NCBI RefSeq assembly: GCF_037176765.1
Contig: NC_090024.1
Span: 55,179,861 to 55,243,860, forward strand
Origin: Anolis sagrei
Taxonomy: Eukaryota; Chordata; Lepidosauria; Squamata; Anolidae
Length of the DNA: 64,000 bases
Reading direction: 5' to 3'
The notes beneath the pieces were generated by a model, which was not told where the DNA came from, ran no database searches, and worked only from the letters and a program-made list of their open reading frames with translations. Made by a program: the position numbers and the translations under genes. Shown in pieces: positions 26,801-32,199 of this stretch; the first letter of the stretch is position 1; each line of letters opens with the position of its first letter.

Positions 26801-29800
26801 GGATTTTCTGTCTTGATATTCTGGGATATAGGACTGTGTGGAAGGGTCCTCGTAGTATCTGTTTTGAATACGGTTATCTGTGCCCACACTGACATATATC
26901 CCAGTTCAAAGCAGATAATGTGGGATTTTATTCAGCTATGTGGAAGGGGCCTAAATCCAAACTTAGCTAATGTGGGATTTTCAGCCTTGATATTCTAGGG
27001 CAGTGTTTCTCAACCTTCCTAATGCTGCGACCCCTTAATACAATTCCTCATGTTGTGGTGACCCCCAACCATAACATTATTTTTGTTGCTACTTCATAAC
27101 TTCAATTTTACTACTGTTATGAATTGTCATGTAAATATCAGATATGCAGGATGTATTTTTGTTCACTGGACCAAATTTGGCACAAATACCTGATACACGC
27201 AAATTTGAATACTGGTGGGGTTGGGGATTGATTTTGTCATTTGAGAGTCATAGCTGCTGGGATTTATAGTTCACCTACAATCAAAGAGCATTCCAAACTC
27301 CACCAATGATGGAACTGAAGCAGACTTGGCACACAGAATGCCCATGACCAACAGAAAATACTAGAAGGGTTTGTTGGGCATTGAACTTGAGTTTGGGAGT
27401 TGTAGTTCACCTACATCCAGAGAACACTGTGGACTCAAACAATGATAGATCTGGACCAAACTTGGCATGAATACTCAATATGCCCAAATGTGAATACTGG
27501 TCGAGTTTGGGAAAAATAGAGCTTGACATTTGGGAGATGTAGTTTCTGGGATTTATATCTCACCTACAATCAGAGCATTCTGAACCTCACCAATGATATG
27601 TTTGGGTTAAACTTCCCGCACAGAACCCCCATGACCAACAGACAATACTGTGTTTCCTGATGGCCTTTGGTGACTCCTGGGACACCCCCTTGTGACCCCC
27701 TAGGGGTCCCAACCTCCAGGTTGAGAAACACTGTTCTAGGGCCTTTCCACACAGCCATATAAAACATAGTATCATGGCAGAAAATATCTGCTTTGAATTA
27801 GATTAAGGGCCCTTCCATGCAGCCATATAACTCAGAATACCAAGGAAGAAAATCCCACCATATCTGCTTTGAACTAGGTTGTCTGAGTCCACACTGCCAT
27901 GTATTCCAGTTTGAAAAAGAAAATGTGGGGTTTTATTCAGCTGTGTGGAAGAGGCCTGAGTCCACACTGCTATATATCCCACTTCAAAGCAGAAAATGTG
28001 GGGTTTTATTCAGCTGTGTGGAAGAGGCCTGAGTCCACACTGCTATATATCCCACTTCAAAGCAGAAAATGTGGGGTTTTATTCAGCTGTGTGGAAGAGG
28101 CCTGAGTCCACACTGCTATATATCCCACTTCAAAGCAGAAAATGTGGGGTTTTGTTCAGCTGTATGGAAGAGGCCTGAGTCCACACTGCTATATATCCCA
28201 CTTCAAAGTAGAAAATGTGGGGTTTTATTCAGCTGTGTGGAAGGGGCCTGAGTCCACACTGCTATATATCCCACTTCAAAGTAGAAAATGTGGGGTTTTA
28301 TTCAGCTGTGTGGAAGAGGCCTGAGTCCACACTGCTATATATCCCACTTCAAAGCAGAAAATGTGGGGTTTTATTCAGCTGTGTGGAAGAGGCCTGAGTC
28401 CACACTGCTATATATCCCACTTCAAAGCAGAAAATGTGGGGTTTTATTCAGCTGTGTGGAAGAGGCCTGAGTCCACACTGCTATATATCCCACTTCAAAG
28501 CAGAAAATGTGGGGTTTTATTCAGCTGTGTGGAAGGGGCCTGAGTCCACACTGCTATATATCCCACTTCAAAGCAGAAAATGTGGGGTTTTATTCAGCTG
28601 TGTGGAAGAGGCCTGAGTCCACACTGCTATATATCCCACTTCAAAGCAGAAAATGTGGGGTTTTATTCAGCTGTATGGAAGAGGCCTGAGTCCACACTGC
28701 TATATATCCCACTTCAAAGCAGAAAATGTGGGGTTTTGTTCAGCTGTATGGAAGAGGCCTGAGTCCACACTGCTATATATCCCACTTCAAAGTAGAAAAT
28801 GTGGGGTTTTATTCAGCTGTGTGGAAGAGGCCTGAGTCCACACTGCTATATATCCCACTTCAAAGCAGAAAATGTGGGGTTTTATTCAGCTGTGTGGAAG
28901 GGGCCTGAGTCCACACTGCTATATATCCCACTTCAAAGCAGAAAATGTGGGGTTTTATTCAGCTGTGTGGAAGAGGCCTGAGTCCACACTGCTATATATC
29001 CCACTTCAAAGCAGAAAATGTGGGGTTTTATTCAGCTGTATGGAAGAGGCCTGAGTCCACACTGCTATATATCCCACTTCAAAGCAGAAAATGTGGGGTT
29101 TTATTCAGCTGTGTGGAAGAGGCCTGAGTCCACACTGCTATATATCCCACTTCAAAGCAGAAAATGTGGGGTTTTGTTCAGCTGTGTGGAAGAGGCCTGA
29201 GTCCACACTGCTATATATCCCACTTCAAAGCAGAAAATGTGGGGTTTTATTCAGCTGTGTGGAAGAGGCCTGAGTCCACACTGCTATATATCCCACTTCA
29301 AAGCAGAAAATGTGGGGTTTTGTTCAGCTGTATGGAAGAGGCCTGAGTCCACACTGCTATATATCCCACTTCAAAGTAGAAAATGTGGGGTTTTATTCAG
29401 CTGTGTGGAAGGGGCCTGAGTCCACACTGCTATATATCCCACTTCAAAGTAGAAAATGTGGGGTTTTATTCAGCTGTGTGGAAGAGGCCTGAGTCCACAC
29501 TGCTATATATCCCACTTCAAAGCAGAAAATGTGGGGTTTTATTCAGCTGTGTGGAAGAGGCCTGAGTCCACACTGCTATATATCCCACTTCAAAGCAGAA
29601 AATGTGGGGTTTTATTCAGCTGTATGGAAGAGGCCTGAGTCCACACTGCTATATATCCCACTTCAAAGTAGAAAATGTGGGGTTTTATTCAGCTGTGTGG
29701 AAGGGGCCTGAGTCCACACTGCTATATATCCCACTTCAAAGCAGAAAACGTAGGACTTTATTCAGCTGTGTGGAAGGGGCCTGGGATATAGGGCTGTGTG

Positions 29801-30199
29801 GAAGGGCCCTAAAAGGGGCCTCCTTTTCCCCCCACCCGTTTCGAATTCATTTCGGCTTCTGCCCCTCGGCATTCAAGCGTCAGACAGCAAAGAAAGCCCC
29901 GATTTGCCTGAGTGGGAGAGGGAGAGCAGGCCCTGCTTGAGAGTGGGGCAGAATGAGAAAAGGCCCGAAGAGAGAGAGAGAGGAGCCGCTCCTCCTCCGT
30001 CCAGGCCTGACCGACTGACTGACTGACTGAGGGGCTCCCCGCCCTGAAAACATGCCCCCTTCCCTTGGTTTCGGGGCGGGCTACCTGTCGGGAGGACGGG
30101 GGGGTTCCCGCTGGGGGGCCTGGGAAAGGCTGGCCCGGGCTCTTCGGGGTTCCGCGGAGCCCCGCCGCTGGTCAAGCCGCCGCCGCCGCCGCTCTCCAT
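6539..30199 (-). CDS. RNF138: RNF138, E3 ubiquitin-protein ligase (8 coding exons)
   Basis: Spliced CDS: 30085-30199, 25026-25152, 22285-22450, 21238-21353, 17767-17832, 8449-8554, 7436-7543, 6539-6607 (873 bp, 290 aa plus stop), all junctions GT-AG. Seen in the translation: C3HC4 RING with C62, C65, C78, H80, C83, C86, C98, C101; C2HC finger C130, C133, H145, C149; two C2H2 fingers (C204, C207, H220, H225 and C234, C237, H255, H260); C-terminal ubiquitin-interacting motif around 271-285. This is the architecture of RNF138 (NARF), a nuclear E3 ligase of the RNF114/125/138/166 family, known for recruitment to DNA double-strand breaks and for Wnt/NLK signalling. From the RING onward it aligns residue for residue with what I know of mammalian RNF138 (245 aa). 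The extra length is N-terminal, because the start was placed in exon 1. RNF125 lies upstream on the same strand. Confidence 0.93.
6680..6825. mobile_element. palindromic MITE, related family
   Basis: Internal inverted stretches around AATCCAGATTATCTGCTTTG and its complement; right end GTGTAGAAGGGGCC. Related to, but distinct from, the CCACACAG MITEs. In RNF138 intron 7. Confidence 0.6.
6934..7268. mobile_element. hAT-like non-autonomous element
   Basis: Left CAGGGCTTCTTAAACTTTT, right CAGTTTAAGAAGGAGTG, imperfect terminal inverted repeats about 335 bp apart; no ORF. In RNF138 intron 7. Confidence 0.55.
7436..7543 (-). CDS. RNF138: RNF138 coding exon 7 (second C2H2 finger)
   Basis: Acceptor TTTCAAG and donor gtaag at 7431-7435; phase 0 at both ends. 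It encodes ICPICVSLPWEVPNQVTRDF through RHQLDYVNVM with ligands C234, C237, H255, H260. The length is exactly 108 bp, the same as the paralogous RNF125 exon 5. Confidence 0.95.
7989..8069. mobile_element. mariner-type mini-palindrome, 81 bp
   Basis: Two perfect 30-bp inverted arms (7989-8018 and 8040-8069), beginning TACAGGGTTAGTCAAAATGA and ending with the complement, around a 21-bp loop. TA at each end fits Tc1/mariner insertion. In RNF138 intron 6. Confidence 0.85.
8449..8554 (-). CDS. RNF138: RNF138 coding exon 6 (first C2H2 finger)
   Basis: Acceptor TTTTTCAG and donor gtgagt at 8443-8448. It encodes GQPTFKCPLCQEDNFTRQSL to QIDPV with finger ligands C204, C207, H220, H225, closely matching the mammalian protein. 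Confidence 0.95.
8852..9120. repeat. possible MITE piece
   Basis: CTACAACTCCCAGAATTCCT with the partial complement CTTCTGGGAGTTGGAGGTC. Limits unclear. Confidence 0.35.
9170..10345 (+). other. unclassified retroelement-like relic
   Basis: Contains a 153-codon frame (9258-9719) with Ser/Glu/Asp-rich sequence ending SAGSSSEDDL, a long non-coding stretch, and AATAAA at about 10279 (CTAATAAACTTTATTGC). It could be the end of an LTR-type or other retroelement, or a transcribed relic. It looks broken and old, and its ends were not resolved. It lies in RNF138 intron 5. I do not recognise the protein. Confidence 0.3.
11415..11905. mobile_element. Tigger-like MITE with internal (CTAT)n
   Basis: Body matches the copies at 51343-51780 (+) and 61290-61700 (-): ACTGAAGCTTTATT, AGGGACAGAAAGTGA, GGGGTGTTAACCCTTCCCTA. 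Right end TTGTAACTTGGGGACTG resembles Tigger/pogo ends. Contains (CTAT)n at about 11758-11805. Confidence 0.65.
11758..11805. repeat. (CTAT)n microsatellite
   Basis: About 12 CTAT units inside the Tigger-like MITE. Confidence 0.95.
12925..13507. mobile_element. hAT-like element, split by a MITE
   Basis: Left end CAATTCTCAATC followed by CGCAACCCC; right end GGTTGGGAACCACTG after CACGACCCACA, as in Charlie-type hAT ends. In RNF138 intron 5. Confidence 0.65.
12974..13123. mobile_element. palindromic MITE nested in a hAT element
   Basis: GGGCCCTTCGACACAGCC at the left, GGCTGTGTGGAAGGGCCC at the right. It interrupts the hAT-like element at about 12925-13507. Confidence 0.8.
13622..13866. mobile_element. 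Tigger-like MITE
   Basis: CAGTATGCCCTCAGTCTCCG at the left and GGTTGAATCTGTGGGTGCAA then ACAATTGTA at the right, matching ends of Tigger-type MITEs. A related degraded copy is at about 34852-35045. Confidence 0.55.
13917..14082. mobile_element. hAT-like MITE
   Basis: GCTTCTTAAACTTGGGG at the left and AAAGTTTAAGAAGAC at the right form imperfect terminal inverted repeats. Confidence 0.5.
14423..17528 (+). mobile_element. BovB (RTE clade) LINE, apparently full length, 3.1 kb
   Basis: Flanked by a 12-bp direct repeat AGATCTGCATGC (14411-14422 and 17529-17540), a target-site duplication. It ends in the (AAC)n tail typical of BovB. It starts with the BovB-like 5' stretch containing GGCAATGGCAAACCACTCCA. 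It lies in RNF138 intron 5 (between exons 6 and 5), antisense to the gene. With an unbroken ORF and a perfect TSD it looks very young. Confidence 0.93.
14485..17517 (+). CDS. BovB ORF2: AP endonuclease + reverse transcriptase, 1010 aa
   Basis: Uninterrupted ORF. Endonuclease residues in order: GTWNVRSM with N76, SELKW with E104, YAPT, GDWN with D209/N211, NQIDYILCS, and SDH with D302/H303. Reverse transcriptase follows: GIPAELFK, FRKGRGTRDQIANIRWIMEK, IDYSKAFDCVDH, GVRQGCILSP and the catalytic YADD at 755-758, then the C-terminal region with YGCESW and GRPRARWMDG. Such copies are often mislabelled craniofacial development protein 2-like. It encodes the machinery for target-primed reverse transcription of the LINE and can mobilise SINEs sharing its 3' end. 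Whether it is expressed is unknown. No catalytic residue appears missing. Confidence 0.93.
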   Translation: MDQYNQRYVGMPLEDGTPRSEDGQNATGEEQRISSTSPRCDDAASSKPKGRLAADGTGGERRIRCSKDQHTIGTWNVRSMSQGKLDVVIGEMSRLKIDILGVSELKWTGMGHFTSDDHQIYYCGQEEHRRNGVAFIINKKFAKAVLGYNPKNDRMISIRVQGKPSNITVIQIYAPTTAAEEAEVDQFYEDLQDLLDNTPKRDIIFITGDWNAKVGSQMTTGITGKHGLGEQNEAGRRLIEFCQENSLCITNTLFQQPKRRLYTWTSPDGQHRNQIDYILCSQRWRTSIQSVKTRPGADCSSDHELLIAQFRIKLKKSGKIHRPVRYDLTNIPSEYTVEVKNRFEGLDLVNRVPEELWTEVRDIVQEAATKYVPKKKKTKKAKWLSAETLEVAQERRKAKGNSEKGRYAQLNAQFQKLARRDKELFLNKQCMEVEEDNRIGRTRDLFQKIRNIGGKFQAKIGMIRNKDGRDLTEAEEIKRRWRDYTEDLYRKDNNIEDSYDGVVNELEPDILRSEVEWALRSIANNKAAGDDGIPAELFKILKDDAVKVMHAICQQIWKTQEWPSDWKKSTYIPIPKKGNAKDCSNFRTVALISHASKVMLKILQGRLQQYMERELPDVQAGFRKGRGTRDQIANIRWIMEKGREFQKNIYFCFIDYSKAFDCVDHNKLWQVLGGMGIPSHLVSLLRNLYKDQVATVRTDHGTTDWFKIGKGVRQGCILSPNLFNLYAEHIMRCAGLDECKAGVKIAGRNINNLRYADDTTLMAESEEELRSLLIKVKEESAKAGLQLNVKKTKIMATRMIDNWKIEGETVEAVTDFVFLGAKITADADCSQEIRRRLLLGRRAMSSLDKIVKSRDIRLATKIRLVKAMVFPVVTYGCESWTLGKAERRKIDAFELWCWRKVLRVPWTARRSNQPILQEIKPDCSLEGKILETKLKYFGHIMRRQESLEKTIMLGKVEGKRKRGRPRARWMDGILEVTGLTLRELGVVTADRELWRRLVHEVTKSRRRLNV
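17767..17832 (-). CDS. RNF138: RNF138 coding exon 5 (Ser-rich linker, 66 bp)
   Basis: Acceptor TTTAG|G and donor CCAAG|gtaagg. It encodes a Ser/Glu-rich linker (residues 175-197) matching the RSETSTSD linker of mammalian RNF138. The length is a multiple of three and both splice phases are equal, so skipping gives AG+T (Ser) and keeps the frame. RNF125 has no counterpart. The exon lies between two oppositely oriented BovB LINEs. Confidence 0.9.
17941..20157 (-). mobile_element. BovB LINE, 5'-truncated, minus strand, 2.2 kb
   Basis: Flanked by the 11-bp direct repeat TAGCAGGAGTT (17930-17940 and 20158-20168). (GTT)n on the plus strand marks the minus-strand (AAC)n tail. Truncated 5' within the endonuclease domain at the YILCSQRW motif, with 2-3 bp of microhomology at the junction. 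The remaining frame has one nonsense change relative to the neighbouring copy (TGG to TGA at 19542-19544) and is otherwise open: 212 codons before and 509 after the stop. Its C-terminal 509 aa differ from the intact copy at 13 positions by my count (about 97% identity). It lies in RNF138 intron 4 (between exons 4 and 5). Confidence 0.93.
20905..21115 (-). mobile_element. tRNA-derived SINE (ACA-type)
   Basis: Plus strand shows GGAGCGACTTGAGAAACTAC, TTTCTCTCATGTCCCCG and GGATTTGAACCTGCGACC (B box). The tRNA head is truncated. In RNF138 intron 4, near exon 4. Confidence 0.8.
21238..21353 (-). CDS. RNF138: RNF138 coding exon 4 (C2HC finger His and Cys)
   Basis: Encodes IRIYRMRQHYKSCKKYQDEY and on to SQDSTAN. 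H145 and C149 complete the C2HC finger. It ends with AG of a split Arg codon before gtaatt. Confidence 0.94.
22285..22450 (-). CDS. RNF138: RNF138 coding exon 3 (second half of RING, C2HC cysteines)
   Basis: Begins with the last base of Val81, then FCRKCFLMAMKGGG and the closing CPLC of the RING. It ends with GSCRCCGKR, which supplies the first two Cys of the C2HC finger. The exon ends in phase 0 before gtatat. Its RNF125 counterpart (49555-49708) has the same phases. Confidence 0.94.
22785..23965 (-). mobile_element. L2/CR1-group LINE, 5'-truncated
   Basis: Minus strand: RT domain with GVPQGSVLPP and the active-site YADD in HLYADDIQLYHSFPP (frame at 23672-23950), then RANKLRLNLDKTEVLLVS, followed in shifted frames by the C-terminal region (YMGLPLKTAWKL). 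Ends with the L2-like tail at 22785-22870. The coding part is broken by frameshifts around 23670 and again before the C-terminus. In RNF138 intron 2. Confidence 0.8.
25026..25152 (-). CDS. RNF138: RNF138 coding exon 2 (first half of RING)
   Basis: The acceptor TTTCAG precedes a run of six A; the donor is gtaag at 25021-25025. It encodes FNEDDYYCPVCQDVFKTPVR and ends inside the Val codon after the zinc-binding His80 (GT|A). There is no in-frame Met before the RING, although mammalian RNF138 starts translation in this region. Confidence 0.93.
25695..25844. mobile_element. palindromic MITE, GGCCCTTCCACACAGC family
   Basis: Ends are inverted copies (GGTCCCTTCCACACAGC ... GTGTGGAAGGACCC), with internal inverted copies of the TTCAAAGCAGA stretch. 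About 150 bp, non-coding, in RNF138 intron 1. A DNA-transposon-derived MITE; superfamily not determined. Confidence 0.8.
26427..26566. mobile_element. palindromic MITE, GGCCCTTCCACACAGC family
   Basis: GGGGCCCTTCCACACAG at the left and its inverted copy CTGTGTGGAAGGGCCC at the right; near-complete. Confidence 0.8.
26680..26952. mobile_element. two adjoining MITEs, GGCCCTTCCACACAGC family
   Basis: One complete copy at 26680-26850 is followed at once by a partial copy (about 26853-26952) ending TATGTGGAAGGGGCC. Another broken piece at about 26958-27000 and 27742-27805 is split by the hAT element at 27001-27733. Confidence 0.7.
27001..27733 (+). mobile_element. non-autonomous hAT (Charlie/SPIN-like), 733 bp
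   Basis: Perfect 8-bp target duplication TTCTAGGG (26993-27000 and 27734-27741). Termini CAGTGTTTCTCAACCTT and AGGTTGAGAAACACTG are inverted. The first 150 bp resemble the SPIN/OC1-type Charlie sequences known from several tetrapods. No transposase. It sits inside an older MITE. Confidence 0.88.
27806..29811. mobile_element. palindromic MITE (GGGCCCTTCCACACAGCC family) expanded by the 73-bp array
   Basis: Left arm 27806-27884 begins GGGCCCTTCCATGCAGCCAT; the right arm ends GGGCTGTGTGGAAGGGCCC at 29792-29810. Other window copies of this MITE are about 150 bp, so about 1.85 kb was added by internal tandem growth. Confidence 0.8.
27885..29785. repeat. 73-bp tandem array, about 26 units, in RNF138 intron 1
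   Basis: Units repeat in exact 73-bp register: TCCACACTGC recurs at 27961, 28034 and on to 29713 (25 units), with a diverged first unit at 27888. Each unit runs TCCACACTGCTATATATCCC, a CAAAG(C/T)AGAAAATG piece, then CAGCTGTGTGGAAGAGGCC. Variation is confined to a few sites: AGCAGA/AGTAGA, TTTTA/TTTTG, GTGTGG/GTATGG and AAGAGG/AAGGGG. The unit is the right-hand part of the palindromic MITE seen nearby, and complete MITE end pieces flank the array (27806-27884 and 29781-29811), so the array grew inside one MITE. Short ORFs across it are by-products of the repeat. Confidence 0.95.
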
Positions 30200-30430
30200 G
30201 GCGCTTAGGCCGCGGCGGAGGCGGCGGCGGCCTCTTCCCCACAGGGCCCGCGTTGCCATGGCGACAAGGCCTCCCTCTCCCTCCCTCACGCCCCCCCGCC
30301 CGCCGGGAATTGTTATTATTGAACAACAGACGGAGGAGGCGCCGGCCTTGGCAGCAGCAGCAGCAGCGCCTCGCCCTCCCTTTCCTCCTCAGAAGAGAGG
30401 CAGTAGAAAGCCCCCTGGTCTCCCCCTCGT
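29815..30430 (-). promoter_or_regulatory. CpG island / promoter and 5' exon region of RNF138
   Basis: The only strongly GC- and CpG-rich stretch near RNF138, with dense CGCC/CCGC runs, covering coding exon 1. No TATA box was recognised. The TSS is unknown. The island begins right after the end of the MITE-derived tandem array. Confidence 0.75.
30085..30199 (-). CDS. RNF138: RNF138 coding exon 1 (start codon, Gly/Pro-rich N-terminus)
   Basis: ATG at 30197-30199 has G at -3 and G at +4. The 38 codons begin MESGGGGGLTSGG and are rich in Gly and Pro. The donor is CAG|gtag at 30083-30084, and the exon leaves one base that joins AA of exon 2 to make Glu39. The frame stays open upstream with further in-frame ATGs, the farthest at 30289, so the true start could be earlier. 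The exon sits in a CpG island. Choice of start is inference. Confidence 0.65.
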
Positions 30431-30577
30431 GCCCTTCATAGGGAGGGAAGTCCACTCAACGTGTTACACCGAAACCAGGCTTACTTATAAAGCATAAGCC
30501 CCATTAGTTTCACCTCTGAAAGGAACTGCCAGGGAATGGGCCTGGCAGTCATTCCTCACAGGAGTGGGGCACTATTG

Positions 30578-31411
30578 ACCTACAAAACCCTATAGGTTCC
30601 GGTCCAGCGTACCTGTCTGAACGCATCTCCCTCTACGTCCCACCCCAGAGTTTGAGATCATCTGAGGAGGCCCTGCTCTCGACCCCACCGCTATCACAAG
30701 TGAGGTTGGTGGGGAGGAGGAGCAGGGCCTTCTCAGTGGTGGCCCCTCACCTGTGGAACTCACTCCGGGGAGAAATCAGAACAGCACCATCCCTCCTCTC
30801 CTTCAGGAGGAGGGTGAAGACATGGTTGTGGAACCAGGCTTTTGGGCAACCAGGCAATTAAATAAGGACAATCAGACGATCAGGACTGACAAAGTGGAAT
30901 TGGAAACTGAACTATAAGATGGCAAACGCTGACCGTTAATGAGGTGTAATTGGTTTTTAGTGGTTTTATTGGCTTTATTGGTTTTATTGTTATATGCAGA
31001 AACTGTTTCTTATTTATTTATTTATTTACCTTGCTTATATACCACTGTTCTCAGCCCGAAGGCGACTCACAGCGGTTCACAGCAAGAGACAGCAAAATTC
31101 AATGTTACAGTATAAAAGCAGTTAACAACTTAATACAGTTGCACAATTAATAAACAATAAACAGTTAACAAGTAACATTTACTACAATATCTATTCGCTA
31201 TCATCTCATCCTCAAAAACATGATCCAGATTCGTCATTCAATGATCCATTCCAGTGTTCTTAACTGTTAATTGCTGCTAGATTGTTTTATACTACTGTTA
31301 TGTGATGTCGGCATCGAATTGTGCCGTTGTAAGCCACCCTGAGTCCCGTCTGGGCTGAGAAGGGCAGGGTAGAAGTAACCGAAATAATAATAATAATAAT
31401 AATAATAATTT
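30578..31411 (+). mobile_element. L2/CR1-like LINE 3' end, interrupted by a minus-strand tail
   Basis: Encodes YLSERISLYVPPQSLRSSEE and AFSVVAPHLWNSLRGEIR. The tail CCACCCTGAGTCCCGTCTGG and (AAT)n is at 31335-31411. A minus-strand L2-like tail or SINE (about 31008-31260, starting (TTAT)n CCACTGTTCTCAGCCCGAAG) interrupts it. It lies about 200 bp upstream of the RNF138 CpG island. Confidence 0.75.
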
Positions 31412-31679
31412 GTGTGTGTTCGTTTTGTGGCGGGCGAAAATTTTGTATTCCTAAAAGGGGTCAGAGGAAAATACTGAAAAAAGATCCAAAGGGTCTCAAG
31501 ACAATGCTGGAGTTCAAAAGACAAAAATCAAATAACACTAAATAGTGTAAAAATATGTATACCCTGCTCCCATGGAACAACAAACTGGTACAAGATTAGG
31601 AAAGGACTACGGCAGGGTTGTATACTGGGTTGTTGTAGGTTTTTTCGCGCTATATGGCCATGTTCTAGAGGCATTCTCT

Positions 31680-31720
31680 CCTGACATTTCGCCTGCATCT
31701 ATGGCAAGCATCCTCAGAGG
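31680..31720 (-). ncRNA. hammerhead-ribozyme-like motif, inverted copy
   Basis: The minus strand reads CCTCTGAGGATGCTTGCCAT, AGATGCAGGCGAAATGTCAG. Same core as 31758-31800 with a U in place of C after GAAA. Confidence 0.45.
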
Positions 31721-31757
31721 TTGTGACGTCTGTTTTCCTAGTAACAACAGACCTCAC

Positions 31758-31800
31758 TACCTCTGAGGATGCTTGCCATAGATGCAGGCGAAACGTCAGG
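31758..31800 (+). ncRNA. hammerhead-ribozyme-like motif
   Basis: CTGAGGA (31763-31769, fits CUGANGA), stem II GCTTGC/GCAGGC with a 7-nt loop, GAAAC (31790-31794), GTC (31795-31797), and CCT/AGG pairing around the core as helix I. Helix III is minimal (AC/GU). An inverted second copy is on the minus strand at 31680-31720. Activity untested. Confidence 0.5.
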
Positions 31801-32102
31801 AGAGAATGCCTCTACAACATGGCCATATAGCCCGAAAAAAACCTACAACAACCCAGTGATTCCAGCCATGAAAGCCTTTGACAGGGTTGTATACTCTCAC
31901 CTGACCTATTCAACTTGTATGCAGAAGACATCATGCACTGAACAGGCTGCGCTTTGGCACCACAAGATGCAGAGCTCACCTTAAGAAATGGGGCTAAGTT
32001 CCTTTTTTTCATGTGATGGACTAGTAAAACAGTTTCAAAATTGGAAAGAAATACAAGAAACAATTCAGAAGATGTTAGACATAAAGTTGCACTTAAAACC
32101 AC

Positions 32103-32165
32103 AGTACAGTAGAGTCTCACTTATCCAACTTTCGCTCATCCAATGTTCTGTATTATTAACTACAC
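32103..32165 (+). repeat. Tigger-type terminal fragment
   Basis: CAGTAGAGTCTCACTTATCC then AACTTTCGCTCATCCAA is a known style of pogo/Tigger end. Only one end is seen. Confidence 0.45.
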
Positions 32166-32199
32166 ATAGGAAACCTGCTACAAAACAGGAGCTTTTTTG

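Larger units (their letters stand above)
31625..31883. mobile_element. inverted-repeat retroelement copy, possibly Penelope-like
   Basis: Flanked by a 10-12 bp direct repeat GGGTTGTATA(CT) at 31615 and 31884. The two halves are head-to-head inverted copies (CTGGGTTGTTGTAGG ... CCTACAACAACCCAG). Each half holds a hammerhead-like core. The ending GATTCCAGCCATGAAAGCCT is not mirrored, so the ends are unequal, unlike a plain MITE. Assignment to Penelope-like elements rests on the ribozyme motif and layout. Confidence 0.55.
31565..31945 (+). mobile_element. short BovB fragment split by a Penelope-like (?) insertion
   Basis: AACAACAAACTGGTACAAGA ... GGCAGGGTTGTATA (to 31624) and TCTCACCTGACCTATTCAAC (from 31896) rejoin as the BovB RT stretch around GVRQGCILSPNLFNLYAE. 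Adjoined downstream by a second LINE type. Degraded and 5'/3' truncated. Confidence 0.75.

Noticed and set aside
27885-29785. CRISPR-like appearance of regular repeats
   Set aside because: There are no unique spacers; whole units are repeated head to tail, in a vertebrate intron.
27899-29940. Series of overlapping 60-residue frames (MWGFIQLCGRG...) every 73 bp
   Set aside because: 73 is not a multiple of three, so the same DNA is read in rotating frames; this is a by-product of the non-coding tandem array.
30052-30497. Plus-strand Arg/Pro-rich frames in the RNF138 CpG island
   Set aside because: Low-complexity frames caused by GC-rich DNA, overlapping the true minus-strand exon 1.
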